From Bacteroidetes bacterium UBA1947 (lineage in GTDB: Bacteria; Bacteroidota; Bacteroidia; Chitinophagales; Chitinophagaceae): DNA of 38,771 bases. Below are positions 8,467-16,728 of the stretch, one piece after another. The notes under the pieces are model-generated. The model ran no database searches and was not told the origin of the DNA. It was given only the letters and a program-made list of their open reading frames with translations. Both the position numbers and the translations under genes were made by a program. The DNA lies in assembly GCA_002336915.1 (NCBI GenBank), contig DDET01000041.1:78246-117016 (forward strand). Direction: 5' to 3'. The first letter of the stretch is position 1; every line of letters begins with the position of its first letter.

Positions 8467-9129
8467 ATGGAAATACCGGGAGCTAAAGAGCTTCAGCAGC
8501 TTAATGACGAAGAAATAATAAGCGGGATACTTGCGGGCAAGAAACAGCTCTTCGAGCTCCTGATCAGGAAGTACAATTCGCGCCTGTTCAGGGTAGGCAT
8601 GTCCATTATTAATGATGACATGGAGGCAGAGGACATCATGCAGGTGGCCTATATTAAGGCCTATGAAAAACTATCGACCTTCCGGCACGAATCTTCCTTC
8701 AGCACCTGGATAACACGTATACTTATAAATGAAAGCCTGGCCCGTTTAAAAAAACGAAAACAATACGTACATATGGCCGAAGACAATCACAGCCAAAGTG
8801 ACACCGGCGCAAACCAAAACCCTGCGCACAAGCTCCTAAACAAAGAGCTGAGCAATGCGCTTGAAAACGCGATGTTGCAGTTGCCGGAAAAATATCGCCT
8901 TGTTTTTGTGTTGCGCGAAGTAGAAGATATGAGCGTTGCGGAAACAGTAGCAACGCTTGGGATTACCGAAGCCAATGTGAAAGTGCGGCTGAACCGTGCC
9001 AAATCGATGCTGCGCGATAGCCTGAGCAGTTACTACAAGAATGATGGTGTTTTCCATTTCCATCTTAGCCGCTGCAACAGGATAGTGGCCAATGTGATGA
9101 GCACATTGGGCATCAGTATCGCATCTTAA
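8467..9129 (+). CDS. ECF-type RNA polymerase sigma factor
   Basis: A 220-residue sigma-70 family protein of the extracytoplasmic-function type. Region 2 spans about residues 27-97, with the typical EAEDIMQVAYIKAYEKLSTF and STWITRILINESL segments; region 4 spans about 135-185, with LPEKYRLVFVLREVEDMSVAETVATLGI followed by the recognition helix VKVRLNRAKSMLR. A tail of about 30 residues (FHFHLSRCNRIVANVM) follows; similar tails are seen in other Bacteroidota ECF factors. No anti-sigma gene is adjacent. The palindromic TGTAACC element upstream suggests it drives itself and the divergent DoxX operon. Confidence 0.92.
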   Translation: MEIPGAKELQQLNDEEIISGILAGKKQLFELLIRKYNSRLFRVGMSIINDDMEAEDIMQVAYIKAYEKLSTFRHESSFSTWITRILINESLARLKKRKQYVHMAEDNHSQSDTGANQNPAHKLLNKELSNALENAMLQLPEKYRLVFVLREVEDMSVAETVATLGITEANVKVRLNRAKSMLRDSLSSYYKNDGVFHFHLSRCNRIVANVMSTLGISIAS

Positions 9130-9130
9130 T

Positions 9131-10567
9131 TTACCTATGTTCCGGCGGGGTGTTAAATACCCTACCTGACTCTGCGGGGTATAGTCTGTTCAATATATTC
9201 AGTGCAGGATTGGTCATAAATGTAGTCACCAATGCCATCAATACCATCATGGTAAACACCTGCGGGGTAAGAATGCCGAGGTCGTAGCCAATATTTAGGA
9301 CCACCAGTTCTACAAGGCCTCTTGTGTTCATAAGTGCACCAATGGCAAGGCTGCTATAGGTACTCTCGCCCGTGATGCGTGCTGCGAGTGCGCTGCCACC
9401 AAACTTCCCAATAACGGCTACTACTATGATCACAGCGCACATCATCCAGAGGCTGCTGTCATTCAGCAAACCTATTTGGGTACGCAAGCCGGTGAATACG
9501 AAAAACAGGGGCAGCAGTAATACCACAGCTACGTCTTCGATCTTGTCTATTATCTGCTTGCGGAATTCAAATTTTTGTGGCATCACTATACCTGCCATAA
9601 AGGCGCCGAATAAGGCGTGTATGCCTATAAGCTCACTGGCGAAGGCGCTTAAGAGCAGTATGGTGAACATTAAGGCTATTGATGAACGCTTGATACTGTT
9701 ATCGGGGTTCCTTTGATGAACGAGCTTTTTAAGCAACGGCTTTACGGCGTACACCATGAAACCTACATAGCCGATAGCCAGTAATACTGTATACGCGGAA
9801 GCACCTATAGAGCCTGCCTTTACAATGGCTATAACAAGGGCGAGCAGGCACCATGCAGTAATGTCGTCGGCAGCTGCGCAAGTGATGGCTATCGTTCCCA
9901 ATCGGGTATTTGTAATGTTTCGTTCCTTGATGATACGCGCTAATACGGGAAAGGCAGTTATGCTCATGGCTATACCCATAAACAATGCGAAAGCATAGAA
10001 GGGAATATTAGCCGGGGCATATGTTTTGTACATAAAGTAAGACAGGCCCACGCCCAGGGCATAAGGTATCACGATACTGGCATGGCTGATGATAACGGCT
10101 GCACCTGCCTTCTTTTTCAATGTTTCAAGGTTCAGTTCCATGCCTATTACAAACATGAAGAGAATGAGGCCTACCTGGCTAAGCATTTGCAAATTCCCCA
10201 TGGAGGCTGCAGGGAAAATAAATTTACTGAAGGCAGGTAGTGCAGCGCCCATAATGGAAGGGCCCAAGGTTATGCCGGCAACGATCTCGCCTATTACACC
10301 GGGCTGCCCTATTTTCCTAAAGGCGGCAGCAAATACCTGTGACACAATAATGATGAGCACCAGCTGCAATATAAAGATTGGGAGCGGATGCGAGAGGGTT
10401 TGCATTAAAGCGGCAGACAAATGGCTCCCGGCTTCAGCACCCGCGATGGTTTTCACATCGGCCGACTGCAAGCCCTTACCTGTATTGAGCATAAACACGA
10501 TGAAGCTGATGAGCCCACCGAGCGTTATCAAATAAAAAAAGCTACTTAATCTTGTTTTGGTCCCCAT
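9131..10567 (-). CDS. Cation/proton antiporter, CPA2 family
   Basis: A 478-residue inner-membrane protein with about 12-13 hydrophobic helices and the Na+/H+ exchanger fold. Recognisable segments are GQPGVIGEIVAGITLGPS, FMFVIGMELNLETLK, SITAFPVLARI, the ADDITAW motif that carries the transport aspartates, HALFGAFMAGIVMP and MNTRGLVELVVLNIG. There is no C-terminal TrkA/RCK domain, so it is a short Kef-like or NhaS-like antiporter. It lies 38 nt after the first halogenase-like gene on the same strand and so could be the last gene of that transcript, but antiporters of this type are common and the link is uncertain. Confidence 0.9.
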   Translation of the reverse strand: MGTKTRLSSFFYLITLGGLISFIVFMLNTGKGLQSADVKTIAGAEAGSHLSAALMQTLSHPLPIFILQLVLIIIVSQVFAAAFRKIGQPGVIGEIVAGITLGPSIMGAALPAFSKFIFPAASMGNLQMLSQVGLILFMFVIGMELNLETLKKKAGAAVIISHASIVIPYALGVGLSYFMYKTYAPANIPFYAFALFMGIAMSITAFPVLARIIKERNITNTRLGTIAITCAAADDITAWCLLALVIAIVKAGSIGASAYTVLLAIGYVGFMVYAVKPLLKKLVHQRNPDNSIKRSSIALMFTILLLSAFASELIGIHALFGAFMAGIVMPQKFEFRKQIIDKIEDVAVVLLLPLFFVFTGLRTQIGLLNDSSLWMMCAVIIVVAVIGKFGGSALAARITGESTYSSLAIGALMNTRGLVELVVLNIGYDLGILTPQVFTMMVLMALVTTFMTNPALNILNRLYPAESGRVFNTPPEHR

Positions 10568-10605
10568 GACAGATGTATTTATGTTCGCAATATAACCTGT
10601 GTGTG

Positions 10606-12024
10606 CTATTTATCTATTAATTCTGCATCCTTAATGCCTTCTTCTTCTACTATGCTGCCAAATATGCGGTCGTAGTCATAACCATATTTGTGCGCATCAT
10701 GAATACTATCGACTATAAGGTTCTTCCATTTCCCGTAAGTGGCCGGATTTTTTATCATGTCCAGGAAGTTTGCGTATTTCTCGTATTTATCAAAGAAATC
10801 GCCGGCGAGCAGAAAGTGAATAAGGCTAAATGCCTCTTCCAAACCCTGGTATTCCGACCTGGCATCCGCCGCTACTTCGGCGAGATTTAGCGATGCAGGA
10901 TCGTAGTAGATATTAATGAACCGTTCTACAAGGTCGTAGCCGCCTTTTATTTTTTTAATGGTCTCGTCCATTTTTCTATCGCCTGTCTCTTTACCTGCAG
11001 TAAGCTTAACGTGTATAGCATCCGCAAAAAGGTCTGCACTCTTCATAGCGAGGTATACTCCTGTGGAAAAAATGGGATCGAGGAACTTATACGAATCGCC
11101 TATGAGCGCAAAGTTGTCGCCGTACATGATATCGGAGAAGTAAGAATAATCGGAGACCACAATAAACCTGGCGCGCATTTTAGCATCAGCTAACATTTCA
11201 TTAGTCACAGGGCATTCCTTAATTTCCTTAAAATAGAACGCCTCCTGCCAGTCTTCAGCACCAGCCTCTGTTAACAATTTCTTCTGCTCCTTCATGTACT
11301 GGCGCTCTACGATCATCGTGAGGCTGATGAGGTCTTTACCTACAGGTTGTGTAGCGAACCAACCTTTCTTCCCTTCGCCCATATGGATGATGTTTATCAG
11401 GCCCATCTCAGCACCATGTAAATATTTTGCGCCTTTCCAGTGGCCCAGCCATGCAATCCTATCCAGTTCCTTATATGCATTTTTGCTGCCGCTTCTTTTT
11501 GCAAGAAAGGTTTCCTGCCCGCTGGCATCAATAATAAATCTTGAGGTCCATTTTTGCTTTTCGCCCGCTGCGTTTATGGTCTCCACTTCTACCAATCCAC
11601 CGGGCATATCTTTGTTTACCGCTTCCACCCTGGTTTCTTCCATCACGATAGCGCCATTTTTTACAGCGTTCTTCATAAGGATATGATCGAAAGGCGCCCT
11701 TTCCACGTTAAATGACAGGAAGCTTTCGTCTTGTATTATGCTTTCGAAAAACCATACGGAGCTTTTTTTGCCATCATAATTCGTGAATTTCGCGCCCGGT
11801 TTGCGTACAAACCTTCTTTTGAGTTCATCAAGCACACCCAGCTCTTCAAAGAGGGGATAACAAAAAGGAAGCAGGGACTCGCCCTCATGCTGGCGGGGGA
11901 ATTTAGCCCGCTCAAACACAAGCACGGAATAGCCATTACGCACCAGCCTGGTAGCGGCGGTAGAGCCGGCAGGGCCGCAGCCAATAATGATAAAATCGTA
12001 CAGCATTTTGTCTTTATTAGTCAT
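10606..12024 (-). CDS. Flavin-dependent halogenase-like protein, paralogue A
   Basis: A 472-residue FAD enzyme of the tryptophan-halogenase/PltA superfamily. The dinucleotide-binding GCGPAG lies at residues 15-20, the FPRQHEGESLLP motif at 42-53, and Lys75 in FVRKPG sits where halogenases have the catalytic Lys that handles hypohalous acid. DASGQETFLAKR and GDSYKFLDPIFSTGVYLAMKSA are the later FAD and active-site motifs. The family WxWxIP motif reads WFATQP from Trp222, so its second Trp and Ile are missing. It is closest to paralogue B, whose stop lies 29 nt upstream, and is followed by the antiporter. A halogenase of a carrier-bound pyrrole is the likely role; a monooxygenase is possible. 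Confidence 0.8.
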   Translation of the reverse strand: MTNKDKMLYDFIIIGCGPAGSTAATRLVRNGYSVLVFERAKFPRQHEGESLLPFCYPLFEELGVLDELKRRFVRKPGAKFTNYDGKKSSVWFFESIIQDESFLSFNVERAPFDHILMKNAVKNGAIVMEETRVEAVNKDMPGGLVEVETINAAGEKQKWTSRFIIDASGQETFLAKRSGSKNAYKELDRIAWLGHWKGAKYLHGAEMGLINIIHMGEGKKGWFATQPVGKDLISLTMIVERQYMKEQKKLLTEAGAEDWQEAFYFKEIKECPVTNEMLADAKMRARFIVVSDYSYFSDIMYGDNFALIGDSYKFLDPIFSTGVYLAMKSADLFADAIHVKLTAGKETGDRKMDETIKKIKGGYDLVERFINIYYDPASLNLAEVAADARSEYQGLEEAFSLIHFLLAGDFFDKYEKYANFLDMIKNPATYGKWKNLIVDSIHDAHKYGYDYDRIFGSIVEEEGIKDAELIDK

Positions 12025-12053
12025 GGCGCTCTTCCTTTTATTGATATCTAAAT

Positions 12054-13457
12054 TTAAGAATTTTCTTCCGATGCTTTGGCAGGATCGTCAACAATAGCCC
12101 CGAATATCTGCTCGTAGGTCATTCCGCAGGTGGCTTCTTCGGGGTCCATGCGGTCTAAAACGAGGTTTTTCCACCTTTTATACTGCTCGGGCTTCCTGAT
12201 CATGTCCAGGAAGTCGGCATACTTATCATAGTTCCTGAAGAAATCGCCGGCAAGCAAGTAATGTATCAATGCAAAAGCACTTTCATAACCGTCATACACC
12301 GACTCGGATTTGGAACTTACTTCAGAGAGGTTCAGCGAGTTGGGATCGTAAAAGACATTGATGAACCTTTCGACGAGCCCATATGCGCCATCTATCGTTT
12401 TGTACAGCTCTTCCATTTTCCGGTCGCCGACCTCTTTGTCACTGTTCATTTTTTCATGTATCGTTTCGGCGAACAAGGCCCCGCTCTTCATACCGAGATA
12501 GACCCCGGTTGAGAATATGGGATCGAGGTATTTGTAGGCATCACCAAGCAATGCATAATTCTCCCCATACATCTTATCCGCGAAATAGGAATAATCGGAA
12601 ACGATGAGGAAACGGTCTTCCATATGTGCATCGCAAAGCACTTCTTTGGCTACTGCGCAGTTTTCGATCTCCTGCTCGTAAAATACCCTTTGCCAGTTGT
12701 CTATACCTTTATCCGTAAGTATCTTCTTCTGTTCCCTCATGTATGCACGGTCGACCACAAGGGTAACGCTGTGCAGGTCCTTTCCAAGAGACTGCAGTGC
12801 GAACCAGCCTTTTTTGCTGGTCTCGAGGTATACTATATTGATAAGCCCTACATCAAGTCCATGTATCATTTTACCGCCCTTCCAGTGGCCCAGCCATGCT
12901 ACCCTGTCCAGCGCCTGGTAGGTTTGCTTGCTGCCCAAACGCTTGGCCAGGAAAGTATCCTGCCCGCTGGCATCTACTATGAACTTTGTGTGCCAGGTAT
13001 TTCTTCCGCCTTCCGGGTCCACCGTCACCACTTCTATTACCTTATCAGGGCTTGAAAAATCGACCGAGTCTACTTTGGTCTGCTCCATTACTTCAGCGCC
13101 GTTCTTCACGGCATTCTTCATCAGTATATGATCGAAGCGTGCACGCTCCACGTTGAAGGACAAAAAGCTGTCATCATGTATCACTGTTTTAAAACACCAG
13201 GTGGCATGTTTGGTTCCATCGTGACTGGAAAAACGGGCGCCGGGTTTGCGCACGAAATTCTTCTTCATTTCGTCCAGTACGCCCAACTCTTCGAATACCG
13301 GGTAACAGAAGGGCAATAAAGATTCGCCCTCGTGCATGCGGGGAAATTTGGTCTTCTCAAATACAAGGACGGAATAACCCAGCCTGGCAAGTTTGGTAGC
13401 AGCGGTGGAGCCTGTAGGGCCGCAACCAATAATAATAAAATCGTACAACTTATTCAT
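12054..13457 (-). CDS. Flavin-dependent halogenase-like protein, paralogue B
   Basis: A 467-residue paralogue of the neighbouring genes; it aligns with paralogue A without gaps over at least the first 220 residues. The FAD motif GCGPTG lies at 11-16, FPRMHEGESLLP at 38-49, candidate catalytic Lys71 in FVRKPG, and DPIFSTGVYLG further on. The family WxWxIP position reads WFALQS from Trp218, again without the second Trp and the Ile-Pro. It needs FADH2 from a separate reductase if it is a true halogenase. It heads a two- or three-gene transcript (B, A, perhaps the antiporter) and is divergent from the AhpD-like gene. A recent duplication with paralogue A is likely. Confidence 0.8.
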   Translation of the reverse strand: MNKLYDFIIIGCGPTGSTAATKLARLGYSVLVFEKTKFPRMHEGESLLPFCYPVFEELGVLDEMKKNFVRKPGARFSSHDGTKHATWCFKTVIHDDSFLSFNVERARFDHILMKNAVKNGAEVMEQTKVDSVDFSSPDKVIEVVTVDPEGGRNTWHTKFIVDASGQDTFLAKRLGSKQTYQALDRVAWLGHWKGGKMIHGLDVGLINIVYLETSKKGWFALQSLGKDLHSVTLVVDRAYMREQKKILTDKGIDNWQRVFYEQEIENCAVAKEVLCDAHMEDRFLIVSDYSYFADKMYGENYALLGDAYKYLDPIFSTGVYLGMKSGALFAETIHEKMNSDKEVGDRKMEELYKTIDGAYGLVERFINVFYDPNSLNLSEVSSKSESVYDGYESAFALIHYLLAGDFFRNYDKYADFLDMIRKPEQYKRWKNLVLDRMDPEEATCGMTYEQIFGAIVDDPAKASEENS

Positions 13458-13484
13458 TCACAATAACCTAAATGGTGAGGGGCT

Positions 13485-13529
13485 TAAAGTTAGGAATTTC
13501 TTTTATTCAGGCTTTCTTTTTTAACTTTA
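13485..13529. promoter_or_regulatory. Two outward-facing TAACTTTA boxes, possible divergent promoters
   Basis: TAACTTTA (TAnnTTTG-like) occurs on the minus strand at 13492-13485, facing paralogue B, and on the plus strand at 13522-13529, facing the AhpD-like gene. They lie 28 nt and 18 nt from the respective start codons. No convincing -33 TTTG is visible for either, so this is a weak call. Confidence 0.3.
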
Positions 13530-13546
13530 TCAACAAATAGTTAATC

Positions 13547-14107
13547 ATGCCTCATATTACACTTTCGGATGAATTTCCCGGTATTCGCAGCTTATTTAAT
13601 TTCAGTCCTGCTACTACGGAGCCTATGAACCAACTGGCCAATATTTTGCTATACGATCCAGAGAGCTCAACACTTACGCCCGGCGAAAGGGAATTGATAG
13701 CTACTTATGTATCCACCCTCAACGAATGTAAATACTGCGCAACCACGCATGGTGCTATAGCCCGCTTCCAGCTGGGAGATGACCCGGAACTGGTAAAACA
13801 GGTACAGGAAGATCCTGAAGCAGCCAACATAAGCAACAAACTAAAGGCATTGCTGCGCATAGCCGCAAAAGCGCAGCAAAGCGGCAAAAATGTTACTACT
13901 GCAGATGTAGACTTTGCGAAACAGCAGGGCGCCAGTGAAAAAGAGATACATGATACGGTGCTCATTACGGCAGCGTTCTGCATGTTCAACCGTTATGTGG
14001 ACGGCCTGGCAACCATAGCACCCGACGATCCCGGGATATATGAAAAAATAGGCAGGCAGCGCAGTGCCGAGGGATACCTTACCCCGCCTGTACCGCTGAA
14101 CGAATAG
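13547..14107 (+). CDS. AhpD/carboxymuconolactone decarboxylase-like protein
   Basis: A 186-residue all-helical protein of the AhpD-like superfamily, with the redox motif ECKYCATTHG at about residues 61-70 (Glu, CxxC, His), as in peroxidase-related CMD proteins. The LTPGERELIATYVSTLNE helix before it is typical. A second helical bundle (MFNRYVDGLATI) follows, and the C-terminus is Pro-rich. It probably acts as a thiol-dependent peroxidase or disulphide reductase in the cytosol. It is the only plus-strand gene inside the halogenase region: 89 nt from paralogue B, divergent, and ending 2 nt from the stop of paralogue C. It could protect against peroxide formed by uncoupled flavin chemistry; this is inference. 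Confidence 0.85.
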   Translation: MPHITLSDEFPGIRSLFNFSPATTEPMNQLANILLYDPESSTLTPGERELIATYVSTLNECKYCATTHGAIARFQLGDDPELVKQVQEDPEAANISNKLKALLRIAAKAQQSGKNVTTADVDFAKQQGASEKEIHDTVLITAAFCMFNRYVDGLATIAPDDPGIYEKIGRQRSAEGYLTPPVPLNE

Positions 14108-14109
14108 TT

Positions 14110-15564
14110 TTAAGCTGGCTGCCCGTTCCCTTTTATAATGAGGTTATTCAGCTCTTCCTTAGCCGGAAAGCCGGGAACCAGCTCGTCTAAAATGTCACCG
14201 TAAATCTCCCCAGGATTGCTGCCGCAAAGCGCCACATTGAGATCGGGTCGGCTTTTCACAAGGCTTCTCCATCTCTGGAATTGTTCGGGGTTCCTGAGCA
14301 TGTCGAGGAAGCCGGCATATTTATCGTAGTTGTTAAAGAAGTCACCCGCCAACAGGTAATGCACTAGCGAAAATGCAGTTTCGTAGTTCTTATATTTCGA
14401 TTCTGAATCGGCAGGTATCTCCGCAAGGTTAAATGAGTTGGGATCATAAAAAATGTGGACGAATTTCTCAACAAGGTCGTAGGCGCCGTTGATGTGCTTG
14501 TATGCATTTTCCAATCGCTCTGCACCTGCAACTTCGCCCTGTGTTAGTTTTACGTGTATGGCCGCGGCGAACATTTTTGCACTGTTCATGCCCAGGTAAA
14601 CACCCGATGCAAATATGGGATCCAGGAATTTACCTGCATCGCCCAGTAGCGCAAAGTTATCGCCCCAGGGCTTTTCGGTATAATAAGAATAATCGGAAAC
14701 GATGAGCAGGGGCTGAATGATACGTGCATTAGCCAGTATCTTCTTTGCAAAAGCGCATTGATCTACCTCCTGCAGGTAAAAGGCCATTTGCCAGTCTTTT
14801 ATCCCCTTGTCGGTGAGTATCTTTTTCTGCTCTTTCAGGTATTGCCTGTTGATCACGAGGCCAACACTCAACCTGTTCTTACCAATAGGTTGAATACCAA
14901 ACCAGCCGCTTTTTTTATCGTTCAGGTATACGAGCTGTAACAGGCCAACTTCTATGCCATCAATATACCGGCCATCAACCCAGTGTGTGAGAAAGGCCGT
15001 GCGATCGAGCTCCTTATACGCTGTCTTGGCGCCCGTCCGCTTTGCCAGGAATGTATCCTGCCCGCTGGCGTCTATCAGGAATTTTGCGCACCACTCTTTC
15101 GTATTCCCTTCCGCATCGGTCGTAACAACATCTACCAGCTTATCTTCCCGTTCAAGGTTTACAGAATTTACTTTTGTTTCCTGCAACACTTCAGCACCAT
15201 TCTTTATCGCATTATTCATGAGCATCAGGTCAAACTCGGCCCTTAGCACATGAAAAGAAAGTTTGCTCTCATCGGTAAGGATGTTCTGAAAACAATAAGT
15301 GGCACTCTGTGTATCGGCATAATTTAAAAAACGCACTCCGGGTTTCTTCACGAACTTCGTCTTCATTTCGTCGTAAACACCCAGCTCTTTGAACAAAGGG
15401 TAGCAAAATGGCAATAACGATTCGCCCTCGTGCTGGCGCGGGAATTTTGTACGCTCAAAAACCAGTACAGAATAGCCTAGCCTTGCAAGGTATGTGGCGG
15501 CGGTAGAACCTGTCGGGCCGCAGCCGATGATTATAAAGTCATACACTTTGTCCTTAACACTCAT
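14110..15564 (-). CDS. Flavin-dependent halogenase-like protein, paralogue C
   Basis: A 484-residue member of the same family and the one directly attached to the pyrrole-forming genes (9 nt after the dehydrogenase gene). The FAD motif GCGPTG lies at 14-19, FPRQHEGESLLP at 41-52, candidate catalytic Lys74 in FVKKPG, the DASGQDTFLAKR motif, and GDAGKFLDPIFASGVYLGMNSA. The family WxWxIP position reads WFGIQP from Trp221, so the second Trp is Gly. By eye it is more distant from A and B than they are from each other, for example at THWVDGRYIDG. It is the best candidate for the primary ring halogenase of carrier-bound pyrrole-2-carboxylate. Confidence 0.82.
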   Translation of the reverse strand: MSVKDKVYDFIIIGCGPTGSTAATYLARLGYSVLVFERTKFPRQHEGESLLPFCYPLFKELGVYDEMKTKFVKKPGVRFLNYADTQSATYCFQNILTDESKLSFHVLRAEFDLMLMNNAIKNGAEVLQETKVNSVNLEREDKLVDVVTTDAEGNTKEWCAKFLIDASGQDTFLAKRTGAKTAYKELDRTAFLTHWVDGRYIDGIEVGLLQLVYLNDKKSGWFGIQPIGKNRLSVGLVINRQYLKEQKKILTDKGIKDWQMAFYLQEVDQCAFAKKILANARIIQPLLIVSDYSYYTEKPWGDNFALLGDAGKFLDPIFASGVYLGMNSAKMFAAAIHVKLTQGEVAGAERLENAYKHINGAYDLVEKFVHIFYDPNSFNLAEIPADSESKYKNYETAFSLVHYLLAGDFFNNYDKYAGFLDMLRNPEQFQRWRSLVKSRPDLNVALCGSNPGEIYGDILDELVPGFPAKEELNNLIIKGNGQPA

Positions 15565-15573
15565 TGTATATTC

Positions 15574-16728
15574 TTATAAATTTGAATGCCCTATAATAAT
15601 ATTCCTCTGGATATCTGTTGTGCCCGAATACATCAGCGCAGCATACACATCGCGGTATTCACGTTCTATTTCGTTTTCGGTAAGGTAACCGGCCGCGCCA
15701 TACATGGTCTGCATTTTTTGTATGCACTTCACAGCATTCTCCGTCACAAAACATTTAGCGATGGACGACTTCTGCAAAGCTTCTTTCGAATTGCTGTCAA
15801 TAGCATATGCTGCATCATACACCAGGCCCCTTGCTGCGTTTATCACCACCTTCACATCGGCCAGTGCATGTGCAATGTTAGTGAGTGCTATCAGCGACTT
15901 GCCTTTTATCTTTCTCTTTTTGCAATAAGCAATGGTTTGCTCGTAAACCCGCTCTAGCTGACCAAGGTTCATAGCGCACATTATTGCCTTCTCCCAAACC
16001 ATGCTCTCGTTAAAGATCATTGCACCGGCGCCCTCTTTACCCAGCAGGGCTTCTTTAGGCGCGTGTACGTTCGCTAAAGTAAGATCAGACATCGGTGTGG
16101 TACGCAATCCCATTTTACTTCTTATAGCACCACGCACCAGGCCTTCGGCCATGGCAGGCAGTAGAAATGCACTGACACCACCGAAAAAACCTTTTGTAAC
16201 GTCCGTCATGCAATACAGCAATATGTAAGCCGCCACCGGCGCGTTTGTTATGTAGCTTTTGTTCCCGTTTATAAAGTAGTCATCACCCTCCCTAACCGCC
16301 ACCGTTTCCATTTCATAAACATTTGAACCCGCATTTAGTTCAGTGATGGCATTAGCAGCTATTACTTTGCCTTGCGCCAGCTTGGGCAGGATATCCGCTT
16401 TCTGCGATTCGTTGCCATACAAGTTCAAAGGTATAGTGCAGGCAGCCGCATGTGCGGCTATAGAAAATACCAGCCCATTATTTTTACATCCTTTAGCAAA
16501 GCCTTCAAATGCCGCGCAGGTTTGCATAGCACTATAGGACCTGCCGCCTATAGCCTTATCAACAGGCAAACCGTGCAGGCACATTTCAGCAGCCTTCTGC
16601 CATAATACTTTGTCAAAATACCCTTCCTTATCGGCCATCATCATATCATCCCCGCCGTAATGCTGAACAGCGAAGGCATAATAAGAGCTGTGGATCTCTT
16701 TGTAATCGGGCAATACTTTATTTAACAT
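15574..16728 (-). CDS. Acyl-CoA dehydrogenase-like flavoenzyme, probable prolyl-S-carrier dehydrogenase
   Basis: A 384-residue acyl-CoA dehydrogenase-fold FAD protein. The flavin motif ANAITELNAGSNV lies near residues 125-137, the MGLRTTPMSDLTL segment near 206, and the C-terminal YSGTTDIQRN near 367-376. The usual catalytic Glu of the C-terminal YEGT motif is Ser368; a Glu at 246 (VWEKAIMCA) matches the alternative base position of isovaleryl-CoA dehydrogenase. That arrangement fits PltE/RedW-type enzymes, which oxidise carrier-bound L-proline to pyrrole-2-carboxylate in two rounds. Its start overlaps the adenylation gene by 11 nt, so the two are translationally linked. An ordinary acyl-CoA substrate is unlikely in this context but not excluded. 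Confidence 0.8.
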   Translation of the reverse strand: MLNKVLPDYKEIHSSYYAFAVQHYGGDDMMMADKEGYFDKVLWQKAAEMCLHGLPVDKAIGGRSYSAMQTCAAFEGFAKGCKNNGLVFSIAAHAAACTIPLNLYGNESQKADILPKLAQGKVIAANAITELNAGSNVYEMETVAVREGDDYFINGNKSYITNAPVAAYILLYCMTDVTKGFFGGVSAFLLPAMAEGLVRGAIRSKMGLRTTPMSDLTLANVHAPKEALLGKEGAGAMIFNESMVWEKAIMCAMNLGQLERVYEQTIAYCKKRKIKGKSLIALTNIAHALADVKVVINAARGLVYDAAYAIDSNSKEALQKSSIAKCFVTENAVKCIQKMQTMYGAAGYLTENEIEREYRDVYAALMYSGTTDIQRNIIIGHSNL

